DNA from: Pseudomonas sp. TH43
GTDB lineage: Bacteria; Pseudomonadota; Gammaproteobacteria; Pseudomonadales; Pseudomonadaceae
Length of the DNA: 64,000 bases
Direction: 5' to 3'
Assembly: GCF_016650635.1 (NCBI RefSeq)
Contig: NZ_JAEKFI010000005.1
Span: 124,001-188,000, forward strand
Part shown: one piece after another, positions 43,168 to 52,150 of the stretch
Layout of the letters: each line of letters starts with the position of its first letter
Position numbering within the stretch: position 1 is the stretch's first letter
The notes under the pieces: generated by a model
Told to the model about the DNA's origin: nothing
The model's input: only the letters and a program-made list of their open reading frames with translations
The model's database searches: none
Translations under genes and position numbers: made by a program

Positions 43168-45389
43168 GACTGAGCCTCTTGTGCCACACGAATACCGACC
43201 TGCGCGCACAACGCGAGGAAGTTCGGGAACGACGTCGCGACGTTGGCGCAATCATGGATGCGGATTGGTGCAGTGGCGCGCAGCGATGCAACGCTGAAAG
43301 CCATCGCAATACGGTGATCGCCGTGACCATGCACTTCGCCGCCGCCAATCTGGCCACCGTCGATGATGATGCCGTCCGGGGTCGGCTGGCATTTTACGCC
43401 CAGCGCGAGCAAACCATCCGCCATCACCTGAATACGGTCCGATTCCTTGACCCGAAGCTCTTCGGCGCCGGTCAGCACGGTGCGCCCTTCGGCACAGGCA
43501 GCCGCGACGAACAGCACCGGGAACTCGTCGATGGCCAGTGGAACCAGCTCTTCCGGAATCTCGATACCTTTGAGTTTAGCCGCTCGCACGCGCAGGTCAG
43601 CCACAGGCTCGCCGCCGACTTCACGCTGGTTTTCCAGAGTGATGTCCGCACCCATCAGGCGCAGGATGTCGATGACGCCAGTACGGGTCGGGTTGATGCC
43701 GACGTGCTCAAGTACCAGCTCCGAACCTTCGGCGATCGAAGCCGCCACCAGGAAGAACGCCGACGACGAGATGTCGCCCGGCACCTCAATATGAGTCGCG
43801 GTCAATTTGCCGCCGGACTCGACCGACGCCGTAGCGCCTTCAACGCTGACCGGGTAGCCGAAACCGCGCAGCATGCGCTCAGTGTGGTCACGGGTCGGCG
43901 CAGGTTCAGTAACGGTAGTCTTGCCTTCAGCATACAAACCGGCGAGCAGCAGGCAGGATTTCACCTGAGCACTGGCCATCGGCATGGTGTAGGTCAGGCC
44001 TTTGAGCTTGTGACCGCCACGAATAGTCATCGGCGGACGACCTTCAGCGGCGGTTTCGATCACGGCACCCATTTCACGCAGTGGATTGGCCACGCGATTC
44101 ATCGGACGCTTGGACAGCGAAGCATCGCCAGTCAGGGTGCTGTCGAAGTTCTGCGCGGCCAGCAGGCCGGACAGCAGACGCATCGATGTCCCTGAGTTGC
44201 CCAGATAGATCGGGCCCGGCGCAGGTTTCAGGCCGTGCAGACCAACACCGTGAATGGTCACACGACCGTGGTGCGGGCCTTCGATGACCACGCCCATGTC
44301 GCGGAACGCCTGCAAGGTCGCCAGAGCGTCTTCGCCCTCAAGGAAACCTTCGACTTCGGTGACGCCTTCGGCCAGCGAACCGAGCATGATCGAACGGTGG
44401 GAAATGGATTTGTCACCCGGTACGCGAATCCGACCGGACAGGCGGCCACCAGGTTGAGCCAGGAAGATCAGATCGTTGGAATTCATAGCGTCCACATAGG
44501 CCCTGCGGGCCAGGATTTTACTGAAATGCTCGCGGGCAACCCGGGCGCGAGTGAAAACGCCCAACAATTGGTGCCCATCCCCTACATCGACCGCGTCGCG
44601 CAAGGCGTCGAGGTCGCTGCGAAATGTATCGAGTGTGCGCAGAACAGCCTCGCGGTTGGCGAGGAAGATGTCGTGCCACATCACCGGGTCGCTTCCGGCG
44701 ATTCTTGTGAAATCGCGGAAACCACCGGCAGCGTAACGGAAGATCTCTAGATTTTCATTGCGCTTGGCCAATGAATCGACCAGGCCGAAGGCCAGCAAGT
44801 GCGGCAGATGACTGGTCGCAGCCAACACTTCATCGTGACGCTCGACCTGCATGTGCTCGACGTCGGCGCCCAATTCGCGCCACAGACGGTCAACCACGGC
44901 CAGTGCAGCCGGATCGGTTTGCTCAAGCGGCGTGAGGATCACTTTGTGACGACGGAACAGCTCGGCGTTAGAGGCTTCCACCCCGCTCTGCTCGGAGCCG
45001 GCAATCGGATGCCCGGGCACGAAACGCGCCGGCATACCACCAAACGCTTCGGTCGCCGCGCGCACAACATTGCCTTTGGCGCTGCCGACATCAGTCAGAA
45101 TCGCCTGCCCCAGATCAATGCTCGCCAGACGCGCGAGCACTTTTTCCATGGCCAGAATCGGCACCGCCAACTGAATCACGTCAGCGCCCTGACATGCCGC
45201 TGTCAGGTCGTCTTCACAGCGGTCAACCACGCCCAACTCGACCGCCAGCTTGCGCGATTGCGGATCGAGATCAACCCCGACCACTTCGCGGCACACGCCG
45301 CTTTCACGCAAGCCTTTGGCAAAAGAACCACCGATCAATCCCAGACCGACCACTACAAGGCGACCGATCATAGGTGCAGCAGATTGCAT
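43164..45389 (-). CDS. tyrA-aroA: Bifunctional prephenate dehydrogenase / EPSP synthase
   Basis: A fused 741-residue enzyme. Residues about 7-290 are prephenate dehydrogenase, with nucleotide motif VVVGLGLIGGSFAKGL, HPIAGSEQSG and ATSHLPHLLAF. Residues about 305-741 are EPSP synthase, with RIRVPGDKSISHRSIMLGSL, GNSGTSMRLLSGLLA, SLSKRPMNR and HGDHRIAMAFSV. The two activities serve tyrosine formation and the sixth shikimate step. This fusion is the normal state in pseudomonads. The start at 45389 lies 11 bases after the hisC stop; ATG 45371 (MIGRL) is an alternative. Confidence 0.95.
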   Translation of the reverse strand: MQSAAPMIGRLVVVGLGLIGGSFAKGLRESGVCREVVGVDLDPQSRKLAVELGVVDRCEDDLTAACQGADVIQLAVPILAMEKVLARLASIDLGQAILTDVGSAKGNVVRAATEAFGGMPARFVPGHPIAGSEQSGVEASNAELFRRHKVILTPLEQTDPAALAVVDRLWRELGADVEHMQVERHDEVLAATSHLPHLLAFGLVDSLAKRNENLEIFRYAAGGFRDFTRIAGSDPVMWHDIFLANREAVLRTLDTFRSDLDALRDAVDVGDGHQLLGVFTRARVAREHFSKILARRAYVDAMNSNDLIFLAQPGGRLSGRIRVPGDKSISHRSIMLGSLAEGVTEVEGFLEGEDALATLQAFRDMGVVIEGPHHGRVTIHGVGLHGLKPAPGPIYLGNSGTSMRLLSGLLAAQNFDSTLTGDASLSKRPMNRVANPLREMGAVIETAAEGRPPMTIRGGHKLKGLTYTMPMASAQVKSCLLLAGLYAEGKTTVTEPAPTRDHTERMLRGFGYPVSVEGATASVESGGKLTATHIEVPGDISSSAFFLVAASIAEGSELVLEHVGINPTRTGVIDILRLMGADITLENQREVGGEPVADLRVRAAKLKGIEIPEELVPLAIDEFPVLFVAAACAEGRTVLTGAEELRVKESDRIQVMADGLLALGVKCQPTPDGIIIDGGQIGGGEVHGHGDHRIAMAFSVASLRATAPIRIHDCANVATSFPNFLALCAQVGIRVAQEAQS

Positions 45390-45399
45390 TGCAGTGACA

Positions 45400-46512
45400 T
45401 CACCCACGAGCCAGAACCTTGCGCAGCGCTTCAAGGAAGCGGCTGTTTTCCGCCGGCAGACCAATGGTCACCCGCAGGTGGTTCGGCATGCCGTAATTGG
45501 CCACTGGACGCACGATCACGCCTTCGCGCAGCAAGCCCTGGAACACAGGGGCTGCAACCTGGCCGAGATCGACGCAGATGAAGTTGCCTTTCGACTCGAT
45601 CCAGCCCAGACCCAGCTCACGAAAACCGGCCTGCAACTGCTGCATGCCCGACTCGTTGAGCTGACGGCTTTGCGCCAGATACTCCTCGTCTTTCAGCGCT
45701 GCGCAGGCTGCTGCCAAGGCGAGGCTGTTGACGTTGAACGGCTGGCGAACGCGGTTCAGCACGTCAGCAACCACCGGAGTGGACAAACCGTAGCCAACAC
45801 GCAATGCCGCCAGGCCATAGGCTTTGGAGAAAGTGCGCGAAACCAGCAGATTCGGGTAAGCGGCGAGGAAATCCAGACCGTCCGGCAGATCGCTGCCTTC
45901 GGCGTATTCGATGTACGCCTCGTCCAACACCACCAACACATGCTCCGGAACATCCTGCAGGAACTCGTCCAGCGCTTCAGCGCCGAACCAGGTGCCGGTC
46001 GGGTTGTTCGGGTTGGCGACGAACACCACGCGGGTGTTGGCGTCGATGGCGGCAAGCATCGCAGGCAGGTCATGCCCCCATTCTTTGGCCGGAACCACTT
46101 TGGCCTGAGCGCCGACAGCCTGAGTGGCAATCGGATACACAGCGAAAGCGTGCTCACTGAACACCGCATTCAGGCCCGGCGCCAGATAGGCCCGCGCGAC
46201 CAGCTCAAGAATATCGTTGGAACCGTTACCCAAGGTGACCTGGTTCAGCTCGACACGGCATTGCTCGGCCAGCAGGGATTTCAGCGCGAAACCATTGCCA
46301 TCCGGATAACGGGTCAGCTCGGCCAGCTCTTCACGGATCGCCGCCAAGGCTTTCGGACTGGCGCCCAGCGGGTTTTCGTTGCTCGCCAGTTTGACGATTT
46401 TCGCCGGATCCAGATCCAGCTCGCGCGCCAGTTCGTCCACAGGCTTGCCCGGAACGTACGGCGAAAGTTGTTGCACGCCCGGCTGTGCCAGAGCGAGGAA
46501 ATTGCCACTCAT
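45400..46512 (-). CDS. hisC: Histidinol-phosphate/aromatic aminotransferase
   Basis: A 370-residue class I/II PLP aminotransferase. KLASNENPLGASPKALAAI near residue 40, NPNNPTGTWFG near 165, DEAYIEYA near 200 and the PLP lysine in SRTFSKAYGLAALRVGYG near 230 define HisC. Sitting between pheA and tyrA-aroA, this HisC2-type copy probably also transaminates phenylpyruvate and hydroxyphenylpyruvate or prephenate. AAGGGG stands nine bases before the ATG, and the gene begins 12 bases after pheA ends. Confidence 0.95.
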   Translation of the reverse strand: MSGNFLALAQPGVQQLSPYVPGKPVDELARELDLDPAKIVKLASNENPLGASPKALAAIREELAELTRYPDGNGFALKSLLAEQCRVELNQVTLGNGSNDILELVARAYLAPGLNAVFSEHAFAVYPIATQAVGAQAKVVPAKEWGHDLPAMLAAIDANTRVVFVANPNNPTGTWFGAEALDEFLQDVPEHVLVVLDEAYIEYAEGSDLPDGLDFLAAYPNLLVSRTFSKAYGLAALRVGYGLSTPVVADVLNRVRQPFNVNSLALAAACAALKDEEYLAQSRQLNESGMQQLQAGFRELGLGWIESKGNFICVDLGQVAAPVFQGLLREGVIVRPVANYGMPNHLRVTIGLPAENSRFLEALRKVLARG

Positions 46513-46524
46513 TACTACCGCCCC

Positions 46525-47619
46525 TTACAGAACTGCTTTCGGGTAGGAACCCAGCACTTTGAGTGCTACTGCTTCCTGACTGATCTTTTCCAATACACCT
46601 TTGATCAACGGATCACGGTGATGGCCGACGAAGTCGATGAAGAACACATAGGTCCATTTGCCGCTGCGCGACGGACGAGTTTCGATACGGGTCAGGTCGA
46701 TACCATTGTCATGGAACGGCACCAGCAGTTCGTGAAGCGCGCCGGGCTTGTTGCTCATCGACACAATGATCGAAGTCTTGTCGTCACCGGTCGGCGGCAC
46801 TTCCTGGTTACCGATCATCAGGAAGCGCGTCGAGTTGTCCGGACGGTCTTCGATCTTCTCGGCCAGACGGGTCAAGCCATACAGACCAGCCGCCATGTCG
46901 CCGGCAATCGCTGCCGAGTTCCACTCGCCTTTAACCCGCTTGGCCGCTTCGGCGTTGCTCGACACCGCCACGCGCTCGACATTCGGGTAATGCGCGTCCA
47001 GCCACTTGCGGCACTGGGCCAGCGACTGCGCGTGGGAGTAGATGCGGCTGATGCTGTCGGTCTTGGTGTTTTCACCGACCAACAGGTGATGGTGGATACG
47101 CAGCTCAACTTCGCCACAGATCACCATGTCGTGTTCAAGGAAGCTGTCCAGCGTGTGGTTGACCGCGCCTTCGGTGGAGTTTTCCACCGGCACCACGCCA
47201 AAATTCACCGCACCCGCCGCCACTTCACGGAACACTTCGTCGATCGCCGCCATCGGCTTGCTGATCACCGCGTGACCGAAGTGCTTCATGGCCGCAGCCT
47301 GGGTGAATGTGCCTTCAGGGCCGAGGTAAGCCACTTTCAGCGGCTGTTCCAGCGCCAGGCACGACGACATGATTTCGCGGAACAGCCGCGCCATCTCTTC
47401 GTTGCCCAGCGGCCCCTGATTGCGTTCCATCACGCGCTTGAGCACCTGAGCTTCACGCTCGGGACGATAGAACACCGGCACTTCGCCTTCGGCCAGCGAG
47501 GCCATCTTTACTCGCGCGACTTCCTGGGCGCAACGCGCACGCTCACTGATCAGCTCGAGGACTTTGGTGTCCAGAGCGTCAATGCGAACGCGCAGTGCCT
47601 TGAGTTCTTGCTCGGACAT
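46525..47619 (-). CDS. pheA: Chorismate mutase / prephenate dehydratase (P-protein)
   Basis: A 364-residue bifunctional enzyme. Residues 1-90 are an AroQ-type chorismate mutase (LRVRIDALDTKVLELISERA, EREAQVLKRV). Residues about 93-275 are prephenate dehydratase with AYLGPEGTFTQAAA, VPVENSTEGAVNHTLD and the catalytic Thr in DNSTRFLMIG. The C-terminal ACT domain holds GALHELL and ETRPS, which form the phenylalanine feedback site. Its ATG shares one base with the serC stop (TGATG). It leads chorismate towards phenylalanine. Confidence 0.97.
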   Translation of the reverse strand: MSEQELKALRVRIDALDTKVLELISERARCAQEVARVKMASLAEGEVPVFYRPEREAQVLKRVMERNQGPLGNEEMARLFREIMSSCLALEQPLKVAYLGPEGTFTQAAAMKHFGHAVISKPMAAIDEVFREVAAGAVNFGVVPVENSTEGAVNHTLDSFLEHDMVICGEVELRIHHHLLVGENTKTDSISRIYSHAQSLAQCRKWLDAHYPNVERVAVSSNAEAAKRVKGEWNSAAIAGDMAAGLYGLTRLAEKIEDRPDNSTRFLMIGNQEVPPTGDDKTSIIVSMSNKPGALHELLVPFHDNGIDLTRIETRPSRSGKWTYVFFIDFVGHHRDPLIKGVLEKISQEAVALKVLGSYPKAVL

Positions 47620-48704
47620 CAGCCGTGTTCCTTCTCGAATTCAGCCATGTATGCCACCAGCGCGTTGACCGCGGTGATGTCGACAGCGTTATAGATGGAG
47701 GCGCGCATGCCGCCCACCGAGCGGTGACCCTTGAGGTTGAGCAGACCGCGTTCGTCGGCACCGACCAGGAACGGTTTGTCCAGACGGTCATCAGCCAAGC
47801 GGAACGGCACGTTCATCCACGAGCGGTCCGACTTGTTGATCGGGTTGCTGTAGAGGCCGCTGGCGTCGATGAACTCGTACAGCGTGCGCTGTTTGACGTC
47901 GTTGAGTTGGGCGATGGCTTCAACGCCGCCCTGCTCTTTCAGCCACTGGAAGACCAGACCCGACAGATACCAGGCCAAGGTCGGCGGCGTGTTGTACATC
48001 GAACCGTTATCGGCCGCGACTTTGTAGTCGAGCATGGTCGGGCACAGCGAGCGCGCCTTGCCGAGCAAGTCTTCGCGGATGATGTTGACGACGATGCCGC
48101 TCGGGCCGATGTTCTTCTGTGCACCGGCGTAGATCATGCCGAAACGCGAGACATCAACCGGACGCGAAAGAATGTCCGAAGACATGTCGGCCACCAGCGG
48201 CACATCACCGGTTTCCGGGACCCACTGGAATTCCAGACCGCCGATGGTTTCGTTCGGCGCGTAGTGAACGTAAGCGGCGTCTTTCGACAGGTTCCACTCG
48301 TTCTGGCCGGGAATGGCGAAATAGTCGTAAGGCTTGGCGGTGGCGGCGACGTTGACGTGACCGTAGCGCGAGGCTTCTTCGATGGCTTTCTGCGACCAGA
48401 TGCCTGTATCGATATAGTCGGCAGTGCCGCTTTCCGGCAACAGGTTCAGTGGAATCTGCGCGAACTGCTGGCTGGCGCCACCTTGCAGAAACAGCACTTT
48501 ATAGTTCGAAGGGATATTCAGCAGGTCACGCAGGTCCTGCTCGGCCTGGGTGGCAATGGACACGAACTCATCACTGCGATGGCTCATTTCCATGACCGAC
48601 AGACCCTTGCCGTGCCAATCAAGGAGTTCACCCTGGGCGCGCTGCAGGACAGCTTCAGGAAGCGCCGCAGGACCGGCGCAGAAGTTATAGGCTCGCTTGC
48701 TCAC
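47619..48704 (-). CDS. serC: Phosphoserine aminotransferase
   Basis: A 361-residue PLP enzyme that makes 3-phosphoserine from 3-phosphohydroxypyruvate, and also serves pyridoxal phosphate synthesis. RAYNFCAGPAALPEAVL opens the protein, FLQGGASQQFA is near residue 75, and the PLP lysine is in YAGAQKNIGPSG near 198. The start is GTG 48704, giving the usual MSKRAYNF; the TTG two codons before lacks support. It is the first gene of the serC-pheA-hisC-tyrA/aroA-cmk cluster and lies downstream of gyrA with a perfect REP hairpin between them. Confidence 0.96.
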   Translation of the reverse strand: MSKRAYNFCAGPAALPEAVLQRAQGELLDWHGKGLSVMEMSHRSDEFVSIATQAEQDLRDLLNIPSNYKVLFLQGGASQQFAQIPLNLLPESGTADYIDTGIWSQKAIEEASRYGHVNVAATAKPYDYFAIPGQNEWNLSKDAAYVHYAPNETIGGLEFQWVPETGDVPLVADMSSDILSRPVDVSRFGMIYAGAQKNIGPSGIVVNIIREDLLGKARSLCPTMLDYKVAADNGSMYNTPPTLAWYLSGLVFQWLKEQGGVEAIAQLNDVKQRTLYEFIDASGLYSNPINKSDRSWMNVPFRLADDRLDKPFLVGADERGLLNLKGHRSVGGMRASIYNAVDITAVNALVAYMAEFEKEHG

Positions 48705-48764
48705 ATCCAATCTCGCTCTGATTTGGTGGTATCACGCAATAAATCACACTACCGATCAACACGG

Positions 48765-48858
48765 CCCTGTGGGAGCGAGCCTGCTCGCGAATGCATCACC
48801 GCGGTACGTCAGAGGTACCGCAGCGCCTGCATTCGCGAGCAGGCTCGCTCCCACAGGG
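48765..48858. repeat. Perfect 31-base inverted REP pair with nested palindrome
   Basis: Arms at 48765-48795 and 48828-48858 are exact reverse complements over 31 bases (CCCTGTGGGAGCGAGCCTGC and on). Inside the loop GCGGTAC (48801-48807) pairs with GTACCGC (48816-48822). The whole element can form a long cruciform between gyrA and serC. Confidence 0.88.
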
Positions 48859-48898
48859 GATCTCCATGATGTCGAAATTTCATACCGGACAAATAACA

Positions 48899-48924
48899 AG
48901 GGGGCGAATTCTCATCCGCCCCCT
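48899..48924 (-). terminator. Probable terminator of gyrA
   Basis: GGGGGCG (48900-48906) pairs with CGCCCCC (48917-48923). On the minus strand it follows the gyrA stop by about a dozen bases and is followed by TTGTTATTTG, a weak U-rich tail. Confidence 0.65.
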
Positions 48925-48935
48925 CGTTTATCCGC

Positions 48936-51725
48936 TTATTGCTGCGGTTCTTCGTCTGCTGCGGCGTCGAGTTGCTGGTCTTCGACAGCATCGTCGCTCA
49001 CGACCTGCGCACCGGACACCAGCCCTTCTTCGCCCTCGAGCTCTTCGCCCTCGACTTCCGACGGCTCCTGAACCCGCTCCAGGCCAACCAGCGTTTCATC
49101 GTTGGCCAGCTTGATCAGCGTCACGCCCTGAGTGTTACGACCCAGGCTGGACACTTCATCAACACGGGTGCGCACCAATGTGCCCTGGTCGGAAATCAAC
49201 ATGATTTCCTCGCCTTCCTGCACCTGGATAGCACCAACGAGCTTGCCATTACGCTCTTTGGTGACCATCGCGATCACACCCTGACCACCGCGACCACGGC
49301 GCGGGAATTTGCTCAGAGCGGTGCGCTTGCCAAAACCACGCTCGGAAGCGGTCAGGATCTGTGCGCCCGACTCCGGGATCAGCATCGAGATCAGCTTCTG
49401 ATCCTTGAGGATCCGCATGCCGCGGATACCGCGAGCACTACGACCCATTTCGCGCACAGCAGCTTCAGCGAAACGAATCACCTTGCCGGCGTCGGAGAAC
49501 AGCATGATTTCTTTAGCGCCGTCAGTGATGGCAGCCGCGATCAGCGTATCGCCTTCCTTGAGCTTCAAGGCGATCAGGCCATTGGAGCGCGGACGGGCAA
49601 AGCGTGCCAGCGGGGTTTTCTTGACCGTACCGGAAGCCGTGGCCATGAAGATGAATTCGCCGGTTGGCTCAGCCACCAGCTCGGCAGTTTCACCGTCGAT
49701 CTCTTCCAGCTCGGCGGCTTCTTCAGCTTCAACCACTTCGCCTTCGATGATCGCATCGTCGCTATCATCTTCATCTTCAGCACCCGCACGTTTCTGCAAG
49801 GCTTCGAGATCGATCTGCAGCATGGTGGTGATGGTTTCATCAGCTTCCAGCGGCAGCAGATTGACCAGCGGACGGCCACGCGCAGCACGCGATGCTTCTG
49901 GAATTTCGTAGGTCTTCAGCCAGTACACCTTGCCTTTGCTGGAGAACAGCAACAGCGTGGAGTGACTGTTGGCGACCAGCAGGTGAGCGATGTAGTCCTC
50001 ATCCTTGATACCGGTGGCCGATTTACCTTTACCGCCACGACGCTGAGCCTGATACGCAGCCAATGGCTGGGTCTTGGCGTAGCCACCATGGGAAATGGTC
50101 ACGACGCGCTCTTCTTCCGGGATCATGTCGCCCAGGGTCAAGTCGAGACGGGCATCGAGAATCTCGGTGCGACGCTTGTCGCCGTATTCGGCGCGGATCA
50201 CTTCCAGCTCTTCGCGGATCACTTCCATCAGACGCACGGCGCTGTTGAGGATGCGGATCAGCTCGCCGATCTGGTTGAGGATCTCTTGATACTCGGCCAG
50301 CAGCTTTTCGTGTTCCAGACCGGTCAGGCGGTGCAGACGCAGTTCCAGGATGGCTTGCGCCTGTTCTGGCGACAGGAAGTACTTGCCTTCACGCAGACCG
50401 TATTGCGGATCGAGGTTTTCCGGACGGCACGAATCGGCACCGGCACGCTCAACCATGGCCACCACCGCCGAGGATTCCCAAGGCGTGCTGATCAGCGCTT
50501 CCTTGGCTTCCGACGGAGTTGGCGACGCCTTGATCAGCGCGATCACCGGGTCGATGTTCGACAGGGCAACGGCCTGGCCTTCAAGAATGTGGCCACGCTC
50601 ACGCGCTTTGCGCAGCTCGAAAACGGTACGGCGGGTGACGACTTCGCGACGGTGACGGACGAAGGCTTCCAGCAGATCCTTGAGGTTGAGGATCCGCGGA
50701 CGGCCATCGATCAGCGCCACGATGTTGATGCCGAATACCGATTGCAACTGAGTCTGGGCGTAGAGGTTGTTGAGGATCACCTCAGGCACTTCGCCACGAC
50801 GCAATTCGATCACGACGCGCATACCGTCCTTGTCGGACTCGTCGCGTAGTTCGGTGATGCCTTCCAGTTTCTTCTCTTTAACCAGCTCGGCGATCTTCTC
50901 GATCAGACGCGCCTTGTTCAACTGGTAAGGGAGTTCGGTGATAACGATCTGCTGACGACCACCGACCTTGTCGATGTCTTCAACCATCGAACGCGCACGC
51001 ATGTAAATGCGGCCACGACCGGTGCGGTAGGCTTCGATAATGCCGGCGCGACCGTTGATGATCGCAGCGGTCGGGAAGTCCGGACCAGGGATGTATTGCA
51101 TCAGCTCGTCGACAGTCAGCTCGGGATTGTCGATGAGTGCCAGGCAACCGTCGATGACTTCACCGAGGTTGTGCGGCGGAATGTTGGTCGCCATGCCCAC
51201 GGCAATACCGCTGGAACCGTTGACCAGCAGGTTGGGGATCCGGGTCGGCATGACCGCCGGGATCATCTCGGTGCCGTCGTAGTTCGGCACCCAGTCCACG
51301 GTTTCTTTGTGCAGGTCAGCCAGCAGCTCGTGCGCCAGTTTGGTCATGCGCACTTCGGTGTATCGCATGGCCGCAGCGTTGTCGCCGTCGACCGAACCGA
51401 AGTTGCCCTGACCATCTACCAGCAGGTAGCGCAGAGAGAAAGGCTGAGCCATGCGGACGATGGTGTCGTACACCGCAGTATCACCGTGTGGGTGATACTT
51501 ACCGATCACGTCACCGACAACACGGGCAGATTTCTTGTACGGCTTGTTGAAGTCGTTGCCCAGCTCGCTCATCGCGAACAGCACGCGACGGTGCACGGGC
51601 TTGAGGCCATCGCGCGCATCCGGCAGTGCACGGCCGACGATCACGCTCATCGCGTAGTCGAGGTAGGACTGCTTCAGCTCGTCTTCGATATTGACCGGGA
51701 GGATTTCTTTGGCCAGTTCGCCCAT
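48936..51725 (-). CDS. gyrA: DNA gyrase subunit A
   Basis: A 929-residue type II topoisomerase subunit. The catalytic tyrosine is Tyr122 in AAMRYTEVR. The quinolone-resistance region reads HPHGDTAVYDTIV with Thr83 and Asp87, the usual sensitive state in pseudomonads. The GyrA-box QRRGGKG begins the DNA-wrapping C-terminal domain. Two acidic stretches stand out: an insert in the C-terminal domain (AEDEDDSDDAIIEGEVVEAE and on, about 645-690) and the last 40 residues. These make it longer than the 875-residue E. coli protein and are common in Pseudomonas. GAG lies six bases before the ATG. Confidence 0.98.
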   Translation of the reverse strand: MGELAKEILPVNIEDELKQSYLDYAMSVIVGRALPDARDGLKPVHRRVLFAMSELGNDFNKPYKKSARVVGDVIGKYHPHGDTAVYDTIVRMAQPFSLRYLLVDGQGNFGSVDGDNAAAMRYTEVRMTKLAHELLADLHKETVDWVPNYDGTEMIPAVMPTRIPNLLVNGSSGIAVGMATNIPPHNLGEVIDGCLALIDNPELTVDELMQYIPGPDFPTAAIINGRAGIIEAYRTGRGRIYMRARSMVEDIDKVGGRQQIVITELPYQLNKARLIEKIAELVKEKKLEGITELRDESDKDGMRVVIELRRGEVPEVILNNLYAQTQLQSVFGINIVALIDGRPRILNLKDLLEAFVRHRREVVTRRTVFELRKARERGHILEGQAVALSNIDPVIALIKASPTPSEAKEALISTPWESSAVVAMVERAGADSCRPENLDPQYGLREGKYFLSPEQAQAILELRLHRLTGLEHEKLLAEYQEILNQIGELIRILNSAVRLMEVIREELEVIRAEYGDKRRTEILDARLDLTLGDMIPEEERVVTISHGGYAKTQPLAAYQAQRRGGKGKSATGIKDEDYIAHLLVANSHSTLLLFSSKGKVYWLKTYEIPEASRAARGRPLVNLLPLEADETITTMLQIDLEALQKRAGAEDEDDSDDAIIEGEVVEAEEAAELEEIDGETAELVAEPTGEFIFMATASGTVKKTPLARFARPRSNGLIALKLKEGDTLIAAAITDGAKEIMLFSDAGKVIRFAEAAVREMGRSARGIRGMRILKDQKLISMLIPESGAQILTASERGFGKRTALSKFPRRGRGGQGVIAMVTKERNGKLVGAIQVQEGEEIMLISDQGTLVRTRVDEVSSLGRNTQGVTLIKLANDETLVGLERVQEPSEVEGEELEGEEGLVSGAQVVSDDAVEDQQLDAAADEEPQQ

Positions 51726-52150
51726 GAGAAGCTCGATTCCTTTTTCTGGTGAAACCTCGTCACATCCATAGGGATCACGAAGCTCGTCGATGCAGACTGA
51801 GTGCCATGCGCCGACTTACGACAAATCAACAAGTTGAACCCTGGATTTGCGCAGTGAAGACAACCCCGTGGGACTGCCTCGGAAAACGCCGGATGCTACC
51901 ACAATCGCCGCCACGCACCTATCCCCCATAAGCGCATGGTGCATAGTTAGTTGACCAGTAATCGCCTGAAAGGGGGACGAGAGAGGCTTAGAGAGTTAAT
52001 GAATGAAGATTTTGTGATCGGTTTAGGCTTGTTTATTGACTTTTAGGGCTTCATCGCCAGCAGACTAGCTCCCACACTGATCTCCAGTAATCACAATACC
52101 TGTGGGAGTGAAGCTGCCCGCGATGGCGCCCCGACAGACGTCAGAGCCAA
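51726..52150. other. Intergenic region upstream of gyrA
   Basis: This 425-base stretch holds no credible gene. The part nearest 51726 should contain the gyrA promoter and leader. A degenerate REP pair lies at 52052-52076 / 52101-52126. The AT-rich stretch around 51990-52045 has no recognisable motif. Confidence 0.6.
52052..52126. repeat. Degenerate REP inverted pair
   Basis: CATCGCCAGCAGACTAGCTC and on (52052-52076) faces TGTGGGAGTGAAGCTGCCCG and on (52101-52126). They keep the GCTCCCACA core but have diverged in the middle. It lies just past the mtnA stop. Confidence 0.65.

Noticed and set aside
45250..47694. 814-codon plus-strand frame across hisC and pheA
   Set aside because: It spans two intact opposite genes and their junction, has no ribosome site and reads as low-complexity His/Arg/Gln.
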